A DNA stretch of 64,000 nucleotides. Origin: Phytophthora sp. 'mugwort' (lineage: Eukaryota; Oomycota; Peronosporomycetes; Peronosporales; Peronosporaceae). Each line of letters opens with the position of its first letter. The first letter of the stretch is position 1. The position numbers and the translations under genes were made by a program. The notes under the pieces were generated by a model, which saw nothing but the letters and a program-made list of their open reading frames with translations, made no database searches and was not told the origin of the DNA. Positions 22,428 through 33,312 of the stretch are shown piece after piece. Location of the stretch: contig JAUCEF010000009.1 of assembly GCA_033558025.1 (NCBI GenBank), forward strand, positions 1,488,001 through 1,552,000. Direction: 5' to 3'.

Positions 22428-23279
22428 ATGGAGACCCCGAGTGTGCGCGTGCTTGTCGTAGGGGACTCCGGGGTGGGGAAGACAGCGCTGCTCCGGGCGA
22501 TCTGCCGCTTGTATTCGCCCAGTCCGTCAGCTGACGACAAGCCGTCGACGTTGTGGACCACCGGGTGCGATGTCCACGTGCTGCTCAAGTCGCTGGGACC
22601 TGCAGACCGCGAGGTTTTCGTCGAGTTCCTCGACGTGGGGTGTCACCGCAAGTACGAGCTCAGTCGCGGGGCCTTCTACCACGATGTCCACGGGGTCATA
22701 TTCGTGCACGACTTGAGCAATGCCAAGAGCGGGGAGCACTTACGTACTTGGAGTAGGGAGTTAACAGACATGCAGCGACGGAAGGGCTGTGTGGTGCCGT
22801 CGACGGGCAAGGAACACGACTTCCCGACGCTGCACGAGCTGCCGAAACTCGTGGTGGGCAACAAGAAAGACTTAATGGGGAGTAACTATAGACTGAGGAC
22901 GACGGGGCCAATGGCGTTTCCCGAGTTTAGGACAGTGACGGCCATTGAATCGGTGAGCTCCAGCTCCAGCTTGAGGTGCTGAGATCTGTATTAACCCTTG
23001 ATGTCGTTGTAGAGTGCGGAACCGTTGTCGATGGAGCCGAGTGGACTTTTCGATGCGTTCTTGCAGCAGACAGTGGCGTTCGCTAATCGAGGGGGCAGCG
23101 GGGGTAGCTTTAACAGCCACAATAGTAGCAGTATGGGACGACGGCAGACAGCGAGCAGAGCAGTTGACGCAGACGATGGCAGAACTGGCTCCAGGTTTAG
23201 TACAGGGATCAGCAGTTTAGCTGCGGCATTACCCCCGCTGTCGACAGGCTCAGGCAGTGCTCGATCACGCTGGTGGTAA
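22428..23279 (+). CDS. RABL3: RABL3-like small GTPase
   Basis: Two exons, 22428-22952 and 23013-23279, separated by a 60-nt GT-AG intron in phase 0, give 263 codons. Visible G motifs are the P-loop GDSGVGKT (12-19), DVGC at 69-72 in place of the usual DVGG, and NKKD (145-148). ELWDVGG-type context and IFVHDLSNAKS match the Rab-like 3 family, which lacks typical C-terminal prenylation cysteines, as does this protein. The C-terminal exon is Ser- and Gly-rich and ends in SRWW. Rab-like 3 acts in trafficking and prenylation chaperone pathways in animals; the oomycete role is unknown. The ATG at 22428 puts the P-loop at the family position. Its stop is 193 bp from a convergent gene. Confidence 0.85.
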
Positions 23280-23472
23280 AATGATGGAGAAGTGAAGTGT
23301 CGTTCAAAAAAACACTAGAGTAATATTAGATACGACATTGCTACTATGATACGACTTGGGCCTGATTCACGAGACCACGAGAGTCGCGTTGTGGCTCTCC
23401 TGCCTGTCTCACTCTACCTCCCTATTGCGTCGGCAAGACGTGGTGGATGCCTCCCCCTCTCCCATCACAAGC

Positions 23473-24891
23473 TCAAAATTCGACGGAGTCGCGGCTATTG
23501 AACGATACGTTATCCTCCCGCGCTGGCCTGCTGGACATCGTTGACGTGCCGTTACCACCGTTTTCCCTCTTAAAGTCAAGACCACCAGGGCCAAAGCTCT
23601 CGGCGTCTTCGAACTGGCCGTGAGAAAAGTCGCTACCAATGGATCGACTGGAGCCGTGTGTGAGGATGGCTCCAAGCTCCGTCGACTTGGCGCTTTGGAA
23701 CGCATCAGGGTCGAATGTCTCGTAGCTTCGGCCGCTCTCGAGGGAAGCCGAAGGTGACGAGAATGGAGATGAAGACATTGCCGACGTATTTGGAGACAAC
23801 ACGCTGCCCACCATCAGTCCAGAGCGTTGTGCAGAGCCTGAAGCGTACGATTCCTGCGCAGTCAATGCCCTCGGCATCTGAGTATTGGCTGAAGGGTCTC
23901 GCACGTCCGACGCTGCAAAACTAATGCGTGAGTGGACCATATCATCCGTGTCCGCGGACCGCAAGGCGTCGATACGAGCTTGCAAAGTGCCTCCTGAAGC
24001 TCCAGATCCCGCTCCAACACTGGCCCTTGCCTCCGATGGACTGGGCGGTGCTCGCGTGTATCTTGGCACCACATCGGATGTAGGAATGTATTCCAATTCG
24101 CTGTTGGGCGCTGCCTGTTTCTGCAGCCTCACACCATTATTTATGTTAGCCTTCAAGCTCTTGGAGGCTGAAGGAGACGTGACCGACATGAAAGGCACGC
24201 CATCGGGACCACCGCTCGTCGGGTACGGGTCGTCGTAACGCATGCTGTCCGGATAGTTGGCACTCGTGTGCGGCTCGTAGCCGAAGCTGCTGGAGCTGAG
24301 CCGGGGCGCGTTCGCTTGGTAACCGTGACTCAGCGGGCTCCGACTCTGCGAGCTTCCGGCATTGTACCATTTCGGCGTGGCCTGGTACGGACGTCCCTGA
24401 TCCGGGGTCTGACCCGCCTCCTGATGCTGTTGCTGTTGCGCCGGGAGCGGAGGGTACGGCTTCGCGAACTGCTGGTTATGGAGCTGCGACGGGTTCTCGC
24501 GGTAGCCGTTGGCGGCCACCTGCGGGCCGAGATTCTTACGGTTGGGCGGTGGCGCCAGAGGCACGGCCGTGACCTGCCTGGAATAGTCGTAAGCCGGCGG
24601 CTGGTAGCCGGTGGCTGAGCCGTTGTTCACGTTCATAGACTGCTGTGTCTGCTGGTAGCGCAGCAGCTGCTGCTGCTGCTGCTCGGCGCGCTCGCGCTCC
24701 TGCGTGAGCCGCTGATGGGCCTGCACAGCGGCGAGCGCCTCCTCGTGGCCCTTGCGCTTGGCTCGTTGCATGCAGACGCAGCAGCAGACGAGCAGCAGCA
24801 GAATGAGCAACGCCACACAACCGATTACCACCCACCAGATCCAATCGTCCCAACTTAACGCTCCCTTGAACACCGATTGCCCGCTAGCCAT
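23473..24891 (-). CDS. Single-pass membrane protein with long disordered tail, unknown function
   Basis: An intronless frame of 472 codons from the ATG at 24891. The frame is open further upstream, but this ATG puts a single transmembrane helix at about residues 17-40 (WWVVIGCVALLILLLLVCCC), immediately followed by a basic stop-transfer stretch (MQRAKRKGHEE). Next comes a Gln/Arg/Glu-rich likely coiled coil (about 45-80), then about 380 residues rich in Ser, Pro, Gln and Tyr that look disordered, with a PPAYDY-like PY motif. The cysteine cluster at the inner membrane edge could be palmitoylated. No signal peptide, so the N-terminus is probably outside (type III) and the tail cytoplasmic. I do not recognise a family. 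Confidence 0.75.
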   Translation of the reverse strand: MASGQSVFKGALSWDDWIWWVVIGCVALLILLLLVCCCVCMQRAKRKGHEEALAAVQAHQRLTQERERAEQQQQQLLRYQQTQQSMNVNNGSATGYQPPAYDYSRQVTAVPLAPPPNRKNLGPQVAANGYRENPSQLHNQQFAKPYPPLPAQQQQHQEAGQTPDQGRPYQATPKWYNAGSSQSRSPLSHGYQANAPRLSSSSFGYEPHTSANYPDSMRYDDPYPTSGGPDGVPFMSVTSPSASKSLKANINNGVRLQKQAAPNSELEYIPTSDVVPRYTRAPPSPSEARASVGAGSGASGGTLQARIDALRSADTDDMVHSRISFAASDVRDPSANTQMPRALTAQESYASGSAQRSGLMVGSVLSPNTSAMSSSPFSSPSASLESGRSYETFDPDAFQSAKSTELGAILTHGSSRSIGSDFSHGQFEDAESFGPGGLDFKRENGGNGTSTMSSRPAREDNVSFNSRDSVEF

Positions 24892-25465
24892 GGCAGCGGA
24901 TGAGGGAGAAGTGCGGCGGCGTCCGAGGTTTGCCCCTTGGTGCAGCGCCCTGCCAGAGGGAGAGGCTGAAGTGGCGAAAGGGGGAGTGGCTTCATTTTGA
25001 ACTTTCCCAGCTGGCAACGCGACATGACGCCGTATTATTCGGTCGCAAAAACGAATAGCCGAATCAGTAAATCCGGTGGAATGAAGCGTCACGGCTAGTT
25101 TTTGCGAGGTTGAGGAGCCAATCAATTGGTGTATGAAGGCGGACGTCAGTTTTTCGGTCGTCTTACCAGTAGTAATTTAGGCGCTATTCGCGTTGAGATA
25201 GCGCCAAAACGTACAAGCGAGCCCACAAACTGTAAATTTCAAGTTGTAATGCCATCCGGCGTGCAGTGAACCAAGCAAATCACATATGAGAACATCCCGC
25301 CAAAATTCCGTCGATGTACTGTACCGTACTTCGCCAGCCATAATTATGAAAAATCAAGGCGCTTTTTGCGGACCGAAAATCAAGGCAAAAAAATGGATGG
25401 CGGAAACAACGAAAAGAGACTGCGGAGTGACGAGCGATGCGCCACTGCGTTTCATCGCTCGATCA
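24892..25465. other. Upstream region of the membrane-protein gene up to the copia LTR
   Basis: The frame of the membrane-protein gene stays open to about 25125 but without recognisable content. The rest holds nothing I can call. Confidence 0.4.
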
Positions 25466-25542
25466 TGTTGTGCCAAATTATTTATCAGTTTGTATACTGC
25501 AAATTGAAGTACTCTAATGAGTAAAGTAGGCTGTGTTCTAAC
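25466..25542 (+). repeat. Left LTR of the copia element (77 bp)
   Basis: Starts TGTTGTGCCAAATTAT; aligns over its length to 30993-31076 with small indels. Unusually short for an LTR. Confidence 0.8.
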
Positions 25543-25595
25543 TGGTTAATAACGCCAATTAGTGAAAGCCATCCAAACAAAGGGAAAGAAGACAC

Positions 25596-26815
25596 CATGC
25601 CTGTCGCAAAAGATAAGTCGAAGGATGTGATGGACGAGATGGGCATGTGATGCCATCTCACTTCCAACCTGACGGCAATAACCGCAAGCAACAACATTTC
25701 AAGTACGATGACCGCCGATGCTACGTCTGGTGGCGATCTCGAGAGGTTCAGCGGAAAGTCATACACTATGTGGAAGGGCAAGCTTCTAGACTCATGTCAA
25801 CCAGTTGGACCATGAATACCAGACAACCTGCTTGAGAAGAGGCATCCAGAGGCAACGGTACTCATGGCAGACTTCTTACGAAGTTGCCCTGATAATCCTC
25901 CATCACCGACCACCGAAAATCTGAGCAAGAGGTGCTCAGAATGAGGTGGGACGTCATACATTGGACAAGGGGAAGGAGAAACCTACAAAACCTGCTAAAT
26001 CAGGTTCTCCCGAATTTCTTCCTATCAACGCTGCCGGATGTGGTGTCCTCAATGGACCCATGTGAGGTAATTCGGCTCCTCGAAAAGGACTTCGGTCAAG
26101 GAGATGCGGCGGGCCTCATTGAGTTGTCGAGGGCCTGGACTAAGTTGACCCGGAGTTCTTGGCGCGACTTAAGGACATTTTTCGCGCAACTGAAAAAGGC
26201 GAGAAACGAGATCAACCGGAGACTCCGAAACCGTTCGACTAGGACATGGTGACAGAGCCGTGGCTTTGCGTAGAGGTCTTCTCACAATTGCCAAGTGAGG
26301 TTTGGGCATCCTCAATCTCGAGGACTTCTTCACCGTTCACAAGTCGAGGGTGCTCTGCGCCGGAATTTTGGTGATAAGGCCAAGAAGGAAGTGGGACTTA
26401 TGGATAAGTCATAAGTGATTCCCGTCAACAATTTCCGAGTGGAACAAGGAACGAAGAGAAAGCCCAGCGGAAATGAGCGTGGCGGGAAATGCTTTTACTG
26501 CGATCAAAGTGGGCACTTCAAGCATGACTGCCTGGTCATGGCAGCCGACAGGGACCCAAAAAGAGAAGGTGGACCCCTATGCAGGACTGACGTGCAAACT
26601 GCGCCGGGTGCTAAGAAGGCTAAAAGGGCTAAGACGACCGCGATTAATACCATTAAGGCGGTGGTGGCTCAAGAAAAGCAGCGCCTAAATGCGATTGGGA
26701 AGACCGTCCTGGAGGAGTGTGCTGAAGACGAAGTAATGGACGACATTGAAAGTTTGGACCCAGCCCACCATGAGGGTTTGAGGACAATGGTAACTTGGCT
26801 CATACCCGGTTGAGT
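25596..26815 (+). pseudogene. copia gag relic with zinc knuckle
   Basis: Starts with ATG at 25596 (MPVAKDKSKDVMDEMGM, then TGA). Further open pieces follow in other frames. At about 26493-26535 the CCHC knuckle reads CFYCDQSGHFKHDC. Downstream segments are rich in Lys and Ala. Several stops and shifts; not translatable as one protein. Confidence 0.7.
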
Positions 26816-27529
26816 CACCGCTAAGTATGGAGGGGATTGAAGAAGGGGTAAGTATGCAGCATGCTTCCTATTTGAGGTCTTCAAAGAGGATAACGTTAGC
26901 CGATGATATGTTGGGTCGTTGATACGGGTGCAGGCAGAGCTAGAATGCCGGACAGAAGCTGGTTTAAGGGTAGCTAACATCCAGGCCAAACCCAAATTTT
27001 CATGTACGGTAACGGTACTGTTTCACACAGCACACTTAAGGGAACAATAAAATGAGTGTTTTGAACCATAAAGGGTACTTGAGTGCATTATCATTAACGG
27101 ACATTTCGTATGATCGCAAGTGTGATAGTAATTTACTGAGTGCATACTATCCCGCTAAGCAAGGATATAGGCACTTTCAGTCAAAGTTAGGAGACTTCTT
27201 GTTATTTTAAGAAAAGGCTTTCATTTACTGTTTTGTAGTAGTGGCCATAGGTGAGGTTTACTATTTGCCATGTATAAAACCAACTAAGACAAAAAAAGTA
27301 GTGTTAGTGCACAAACTAGCAAATTTGGCGATATCCTTAAAGAATGGCATTTAAGGCTAGGCCATGTTGGCAGAAAACGCTTAGTGAGGGCAATAAGCAA
27401 TCAGAAAATAGAGGAGCTCCCCAATATCCTCTATTATGAGCTTAAAAGAGTATCATTTGTTTTGTAAGACGTGTGCCCACATGAAGGACCGCAGAATGTC
27501 CTATAGGAATATGGTAGGGAGCAAAATCC

Positions 27530-28180
27530 AATGAGCCCCTACACACTCCATATATGGACTCAACTGGAAAAATTAAGGTTTAACGGTCTATATGGCTCAT
27601 TTGGTTACCGATACGCTCTGGCAGTTGTTGATGATGCAACTGCTTCTAGCTATTTTGTCGTAAAGTCTTTAGAAGAGGTACCAGGGAAAATAAAGGATTT
27701 TTTGAAGCAATTACCAGTTCAATTTCCGTTTAAGGTCAAGCGGATTAGGACAGACGGAGGTTCAGAATTTATAAATAGCAAGGTGTCTAAACTGTGTTCT
27801 AAACACGGAATAGACTTCCAAAGTTTAAATGTAGAATCTCAAGAAGAAAATGGCAGCGCACAACGATCTCACCAGACCGTGATGGCTGGGGTTCGCTGTG
27901 CTATCAGAGGAGCTAATATGTCGGCAAGTGGTGGCCTGAGGCGCTTTGGTACATAATAGATGTAACTAATCGTCTACCTATGGCCAGATTGGGGATGAAG
28001 ACCCCGTATGAATTACTGCATGGTAAGAATCCGAACGGTTTAGGACTAAGGATTTGGGGCTCAACTTGCTACATGCATGTCCCAAAGTCAAAACGAACAG
28101 ACCCAAAATATGAATACAAACGTTTGGGCTTATCGCACAATTATGAAAGGTATCGCCTCCTCGATTGTGAGAGCGAATAG
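27530..28180 (+). pseudogene. copia integrase core relic
   Basis: Contains ALAVVDDATASSYF (first catalytic Asp region), IRTDGGSEF (second Asp) and a region near SQEENGSAQRS where the catalytic Glu lies (family form QNGxAER). Then comes the conserved copia segment PYELLHGKNPN. A stop separates the two open parts. Confidence 0.75.
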
Positions 28181-28739
28181 ATACGTTATAGCTCGAGACG
28201 TAACGTTTAGCTCGACTGGTACAGAAGTTATGATAAATCGATCATTCCCTATTGAGGATAGTGGGATTGATAAAAGGGAAGAAATGGTCATCCAGAATCT
28301 AGGAAAGCGAGCTAGAAACGTCAGTGAAGTTGCCATGCAAGCTGAAGATATAAGTTCAGAACCAGTCACACGAACATTGACGTCACAAATAATGGGAGTA
28401 GAAAAAGGGTCTTGCAGTGACAGACGTAGGTCAAAGAGGCAAAGAACTCCAAATTTAAGACTGGGAGATTACGTGACGCAGCTTAATCTGTAACGGCCGA
28501 TCAGGCACGGATCTCAATTCCGAGATGATCAAGAAAGCACGGACCAGCCCACACGCTGAGCAGTGGGGAGTGTGCAATTAAGACAGAGTACGATGCCCTT
28601 TCAAGAAATTGTACATGGAAATTAGTACCCCTTCCTGGAGGACGAAGAGCACTCGGTTGCCACTGGATATTTGATGTTAAGTACAACGCTGATGGATCAG
28701 CGGACCGATTTAAGGCAAGGTAATTCAAGGAAATACCCA

Positions 28740-30010
28740 AATATATGATATTGACTATAAAGAGATTTTTGCACCTGTAGCTCGATATGAGTCTTTGCGC
28801 CTTTTACTCGCGCTAGCTACAATTTCAGGACTCTACCTACACCAAATGGACGTTTCTACGGCGTTCTTAATTGGTGTCCTAAGTGAAAAGTATCTATATG
28901 AGGCAGCCACTGGGTTTCAGACACAGAGATCGAGGCTTAGTGTTTGCAAACTTCAGAAAAGTTTGTACGGACTAAAATAGGCTCCCCGAATATGGTATGA
29001 AGTGCTCAATGCGTTTGTTAAAGGTTAGGCTTTGTTAGATGCAAGAAATAAATTAACACTGCTTGTATCTAAAAAGTTGGGAGGTTAAAGGCGTCAAACA
29101 TATTCTGATCGTATGTGTGTATGTTGACGACCTGACAATTGCAGGCTCAAGTTTGAGTTTTATCAACGACCTTAAAGCTAAGCTCTCTGCCAAATTCACT
29201 ATGAAGGACTTAAGCGAGCTCCATTATTTCTATAGAAAATGGAGATTAAGAGGGATCTAGAAAGAAAGACACAGTGTTTGCCACAGCAGAAATATATTGA
29301 TGATCTTCTAGAAAAGTTCCGGATGCGGGATTGTAATGTAGTACCCGCTCCACAAGCTAAAAGCCTGGTTCTAGAAAAGGAAACGACCCTAGCACCAAAA
29401 GAGATAGCGGCACAGCCGTTTGATTATAGGGTGTAAGTTGGGTCCTTAATGTATCTAGTTCGAGGTACTAGACCCGATATAGCAAACGCTGTTAGGGATT
29501 TAAGTAAGTATTTATCTTGCTATAATAAGAATCACTGGAGAGCGGCTCAGCAAGTACTAAAGTACTTGAAAGGAACGTCGAAGTATGGCATAGAGTACAA
29601 TGAAAATAATACTAGCAAAGTTGAGCTATACACAGACGCGAGCTTCGCGAATGCGGCTGAAGAAAGAAAATCTATTACTGGCTATGTATCAATACTTGCT
29701 GAAGCATGAATAACTTGGAAAGTATTAAGCAAGATTGTATTAGTCTGCATACAGCGGAATCGGAACTAGTAGCTGCTAGTGAAGGTATACGAGAGGCTAT
29801 GTGGTTACGACTACTATTGAAGGAATTAGGTTACGGCCAAGTACAACCAACACAGTGTTGGTGTGATCATACAGCCGCAATAAGTATTTTAAAGGACCCA
29901 TGTACTCATCCGTCCACGAAGCACATAGATATTAGGCATCAATACGCTCGCGACAAGCATGAAGAAAATAGTATAGTGTTACATACTGTAACACAAATAA
30001 CACGATAGCG
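28740..30010 (+). pseudogene. copia reverse transcriptase and RNase H relic
   Basis: RT begins with RLLLALA... and HQMDVSTAFLIG, then KLQKSLYGLK followed by a stop where the family has Gln. VYVDDLTIAG (palm YVDD) is at about 29122-29150. RNase H carries VELYTDASFAN, CDHTAAI and TKHIDIRHQYARD. At least five frame breaks. Confidence 0.8.
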
Positions 30011-30256
30011 GACGCCTTAACTAAACCACTAAGTCAAGGACAGTCTGAAAACTCCGAATTATGATAGGAGTGAAGGAACTCAAACGATAAATAAGAGAGA
30101 CTCAGACACGTGATGTTGCACCTCAAACATTAGCAACATGACCCAAACAAAGGAACCTGATTGAAAAGAGCAATCTTACAACACGAAGTACAAAGTTTTG
30201 GCTACATGCAGCAAGTTAAGGATACGTTTGCTTAAAAAGAGTACGAAGATCGGTTA

Positions 30257-30329
30257 AGGTAAGCCGTAAAACCGAAGTTTTCACGCCTAAAGGATTTAGG
30301 CGTGAAAACTTCGGTTTTACGGCTTACCT
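30257..30329. repeat. Perfect 73-nt hairpin, 35-bp arms, 3-nt loop
   Basis: Left arm 30257-30291, loop GGA at 30292-30294, right arm 30295-30329; every base pairs. Lies in the non-coding 3' part of the copia element between RNase H and the right LTR. Confidence 0.95.
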
Positions 30330-30982
30330 AGCCCTACAGAAGAAAATTGACATGTCCGGGCTATTAGCCCCGCACCCCATGAGTATATCTTACACCATTC
30401 TTAAAGATAAGTTTACTTCCTACTCTCTCAATTGCCGCCGCTAAGAAGTACAAATGGTCTAAGACTAGACGCCCACGAGTAGCCGAATAATCGGACTTCC
30501 TGGTTGCAGTACCCCCAATGAGCGGTTGGTAATCCGTTGATTGCCAAAAGGCCGGGAACATAAATGGCCGCTGCGGCTTAAGCCGGACTACTGTCGCCAG
30601 GAAGAGTACAACCAGCTTGTGCCCCCCCCCACCCCGAAGGGCTTTTGTCGGGACCTGCACTTGTGCAGTACGGAAGAAAGGAGAGAGTGAGAGGCAACCG
30701 CGAAAAGCGGAGCACTAGTAAATATGGGAAAGGTGATACTTGTTTACCTCGGTTAGTATGGGATCTGATTTGGGTGATCCGAAACTATTTTGGGTGTTTT
30801 GCCGTTGAGCTGCATTACAAAGTTAAATTGGGTATGCAAAATTCCTACTGTTGGGGAGCAAAATCTTAGATAAAGTTGTGTTTGCTTCCTTCGAGCAAAA
30901 CCTGATAATAAAAGTTGAGGTTGCTTTCTTCCAGCAAAATCTGATAATAGAAGTTGAAGTTTGATGGGCATTGCTGGCACCT

Positions 30983-30992
30983 TTAGTGGGAG
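30983..30992 (+). promoter_or_regulatory. Polypurine tract of the copia element
   Basis: TTAGTGGGAG directly before the right LTR's TGTTG, the standard plus-strand priming position in copia elements. Confidence 0.6.
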
Positions 30993-31076
30993 TGTTGTGC
31001 CAAATTATCTATCAGTTGTATACTGTAAATTGAAGTTCCTTGATATGCTGATAAATAAAGTTAGCTGTGTTCTAAC
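30993..31076 (+). repeat. Right LTR of the copia element (84 bp)
   Basis: Starts TGTTGTGCCAAATTAT and ends CTAAC like the left LTR. It differs by small indels in the middle. Confidence 0.8.
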
Positions 31077-31235
31077 TGGTTAATAACGCCAATTAGTGAA
31101 AGCCATCCAAACACAGAGAAAGAAGACAGCATGCCTGTCGCAAAAAATAAACCGAAGGATGTAATGGATGAGATGGATATGTGATGCCATCTCACTTCCA
31201 AAACTGACGGCAATAATTGCAAGCAACAACAGAAC
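31077..31235 (+). mobile_element. Truncated second copy of the copia 5' end
   Basis: Matches 25543-25700 including the primer-site-like TGGTTAATAACGCC, the gag ATG (31131) and the same early TGA. Ends abruptly near 31235. Shows a head-to-tail arrangement of two elements sharing one LTR. Confidence 0.8.
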
Positions 31236-32134
31236 AGAAACAGACTTGCTCACCACTGAGTCAGGTACAGTAATCTGCGTGAATGGTCAGTTCGTAGCCT
31301 CTGCCAGTTTTTTTAGCCTGTTGGTTTTGGCAATAACCCATCATATAACCTTTTTGACTCGACAAAAATAAAAACAGCTGATTGAGGGTCAAAACCGCAA
31401 GGACTCGCAGCCCCCCCCCCCCCCCCGGACACAGACAGTCCCCATCCTCTAGTTCCAGTCGTCGAATGGGAAGCAGTGCGCCAACTACATCGACGCAGAA
31501 CGGGATGCAGTTATCCAAGCCGTCCTCACAGGGGGCCAAATGACGGCAACCAGTAAGAAGACCAAGGTTTCGATTGGGCAGCAATCTACATGCTGGGTTT
31601 CGTAGCTGCTGTGTTTCCTCCTCTCACGAGTGACCATGCATAATAAGTTGACCAACTTTGATCAGAACGGATTACCTGCTGCCTATCGGGACGCCGATTG
31701 GATTCAAATACGAGAGACTGTGAAGCCATAAATCCTTGTCTTTCCAGCTTGGGCAATGTTATGCCATTGGAAGCCTTCCAAAAATAGCATAATCAGCAGT
31801 CATATCTGCAGCAGATATGACGAGGCATATGTTGCATTCGATCGATGAGCCGAGAAACTCGTCTCGATAAACTCACCTACCCCTAGAATATGCAGTGAAG
31901 CCATCCTAAAATTTAATATTGGAATTTGTATAGTTTAAGTTGACCATCACTCCGGTCGAAGCTTCCATCACTCACCCGTCTTAAACGTCGCGCATATATC
32001 TTCTGCCAGATCACCAAGTCGATCACTTCCGAATCTGCCGCGAAATCTACTTGAAGAAAAGGTGAGTGTTGTGACTGCTACGGGTTGGTTCTGTTGTTCA
32101 ATGTGGTCTAGCATACACTGTATTTCAAGACACT
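31236..32134. other. Intergenic, no supportable gene
   Basis: Contains a C homopolymer at about 31412-31427 and a short palindrome CATATCTGCAGCAGATATG near 31801. No exon or domain recognised. Confidence 0.4.
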
Positions 32135-32737
32135 ATGGTGCACCTCACACATTCTGCAGTTCACTGGAAGCTGCGCTGCATCCGGGACTCGTCCAGCAGC
32201 GACGACGAGAATACGTCGCCCAACGTATCATGGAGCGAGCCGTGCAAGTCCAAAGACGTCTCCAACGGCCGCCATGATGGCCGTGAACTGAACGATCAAG
32301 ATGATGTCGACTTAAGCGGAACGGCGATACCTCCATGGCTTCCACTTGGCCACTCCAACCTCGGGTTGTCCAAGGCTGACTCCAACCCGCCGTCAACCTC
32401 GCAAGTGGTGCCTCCATCTACCGCGTCTCCGGTCGCTGTGGGTGCCGCGGTGAGCCCTACCTCGTCGTCGACCGTGTTTGTGGGGAAGCGCCCACGATCA
32501 CCGCGCGAACCGCCACGTACAGCGCCTTTGAGCACACGCAAACCGGACGCCATTATCGCCGTGAAGCTGCGGCCCCGTACCCTCATTCACGTCCTGCTGT
32601 AGACCGAATGCCCCGTCATCAACCCAAGTGGCACGATGCGCCAAACTTGGAGCCTGTACGCCACCGAGCGGAGACACCTACACCACACCATGTGTTTGTA
32701 CCGCTCGCTGGCCGTGTCACATAGCACACCTTCGTGA
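32135..32737 (+). pseudogene. Unknown protein frame with a single internal TAG
   Basis: Frame open from ATG 32135 to TGA 32737, except for one TAG at 32600-32602. It encodes about 200 residues, Ser- and Pro-rich in the middle, with a basic KRPRSPREPPR stretch and a more ordered part after the stop (TWSLYATERRHLHH). GC content and codon use look gene-like. No family recognised. It may be part of a mobile element, or an exon ending before the stop. Confidence 0.35.
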
Positions 32738-33312
32738 ACAGTTCAACCCACTGGCGACGACGACTGTCGCCACCGCGATATCCAGGACCTGCGCGATCCG
32801 TAAGAACTGCAAACGGTAAGTTCAAGACCGCTGTTGTATTTGGCTAGGATTTGTTCGGTTTGAAGGTAGGTAAGCTCTACCTGTGATTTATATCCAAAAA
32901 AAAATTCATGAACCTTTGCGGTTGCGATACAGTTCATGTTGTAGCGCGCGGGTGGCCTTTTACATATGCGCTTCGAAAGATCGATCATCCAGTCCGTTTT
33001 GGCGCCAGCACGTCATGCTCACTTCACCACGGCAGAATCTTGCCCATACCAAAAGCCAAGCAAAGACGGCTTTGCCGTCTTTGCGCGTGATTTTCGCGCC
33101 TGAAGATAGTCGACGATGGCTTCGTGTTGCAAATTTGGCGGCGGAGGCTCGAATTGATTGACAGATGCGCTCTTGGTGGCGCGATCTGCTCGAGGAGATC
33201 GTCTCCGACGCAGTCTAGCGTCTCTCACTTTCGCTTTTGTCGACTTCACCAGACGCCCAAGCTCCTAGCGCGCCACCACCACACCCAAGACACTCCACCT
33301 CTCCGAACCGGT
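32738..33312. other. Upstream region of the DUF6818 relic
   Basis: Contains a near-palindromic AAAGACGGCTTTGCCGTCTTTG at about 33062-33083. No independent gene. The 5' exon of the DUF6818 gene may end at the GTATGC donor at 33311. Confidence 0.4.

Larger units (their letters stand above)
25466..31076 (+). mobile_element. Ty1/copia-type LTR retrotransposon, degenerate
   Basis: Two short, similar LTRs (25466-25542 and 30993-31076) both begin TGTTGTGCC and end CTAAC. The left one is followed by TGGTTAATAACGCC, probably the primer binding site, and the right one is preceded by a purine-rich AGTGGGAG. In order lie gag with a CCHC knuckle, integrase, reverse transcriptase with VYVDD, and RNase H, so the integrase precedes RT as in copia. 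Stops and frameshifts are scattered through every domain. LTR divergence is visible by eye, so it is not a recent insertion. Behind the right LTR the sequence continues into a second copy of the gag start (31077-31235). Confidence 0.9.

Noticed and set aside
25466..25542. Short LTRs as evidence for a non-autonomous TRIM element
   Set aside because: The element still carries gag, integrase, RT and RNase H relics, so it descends from an autonomous copia.
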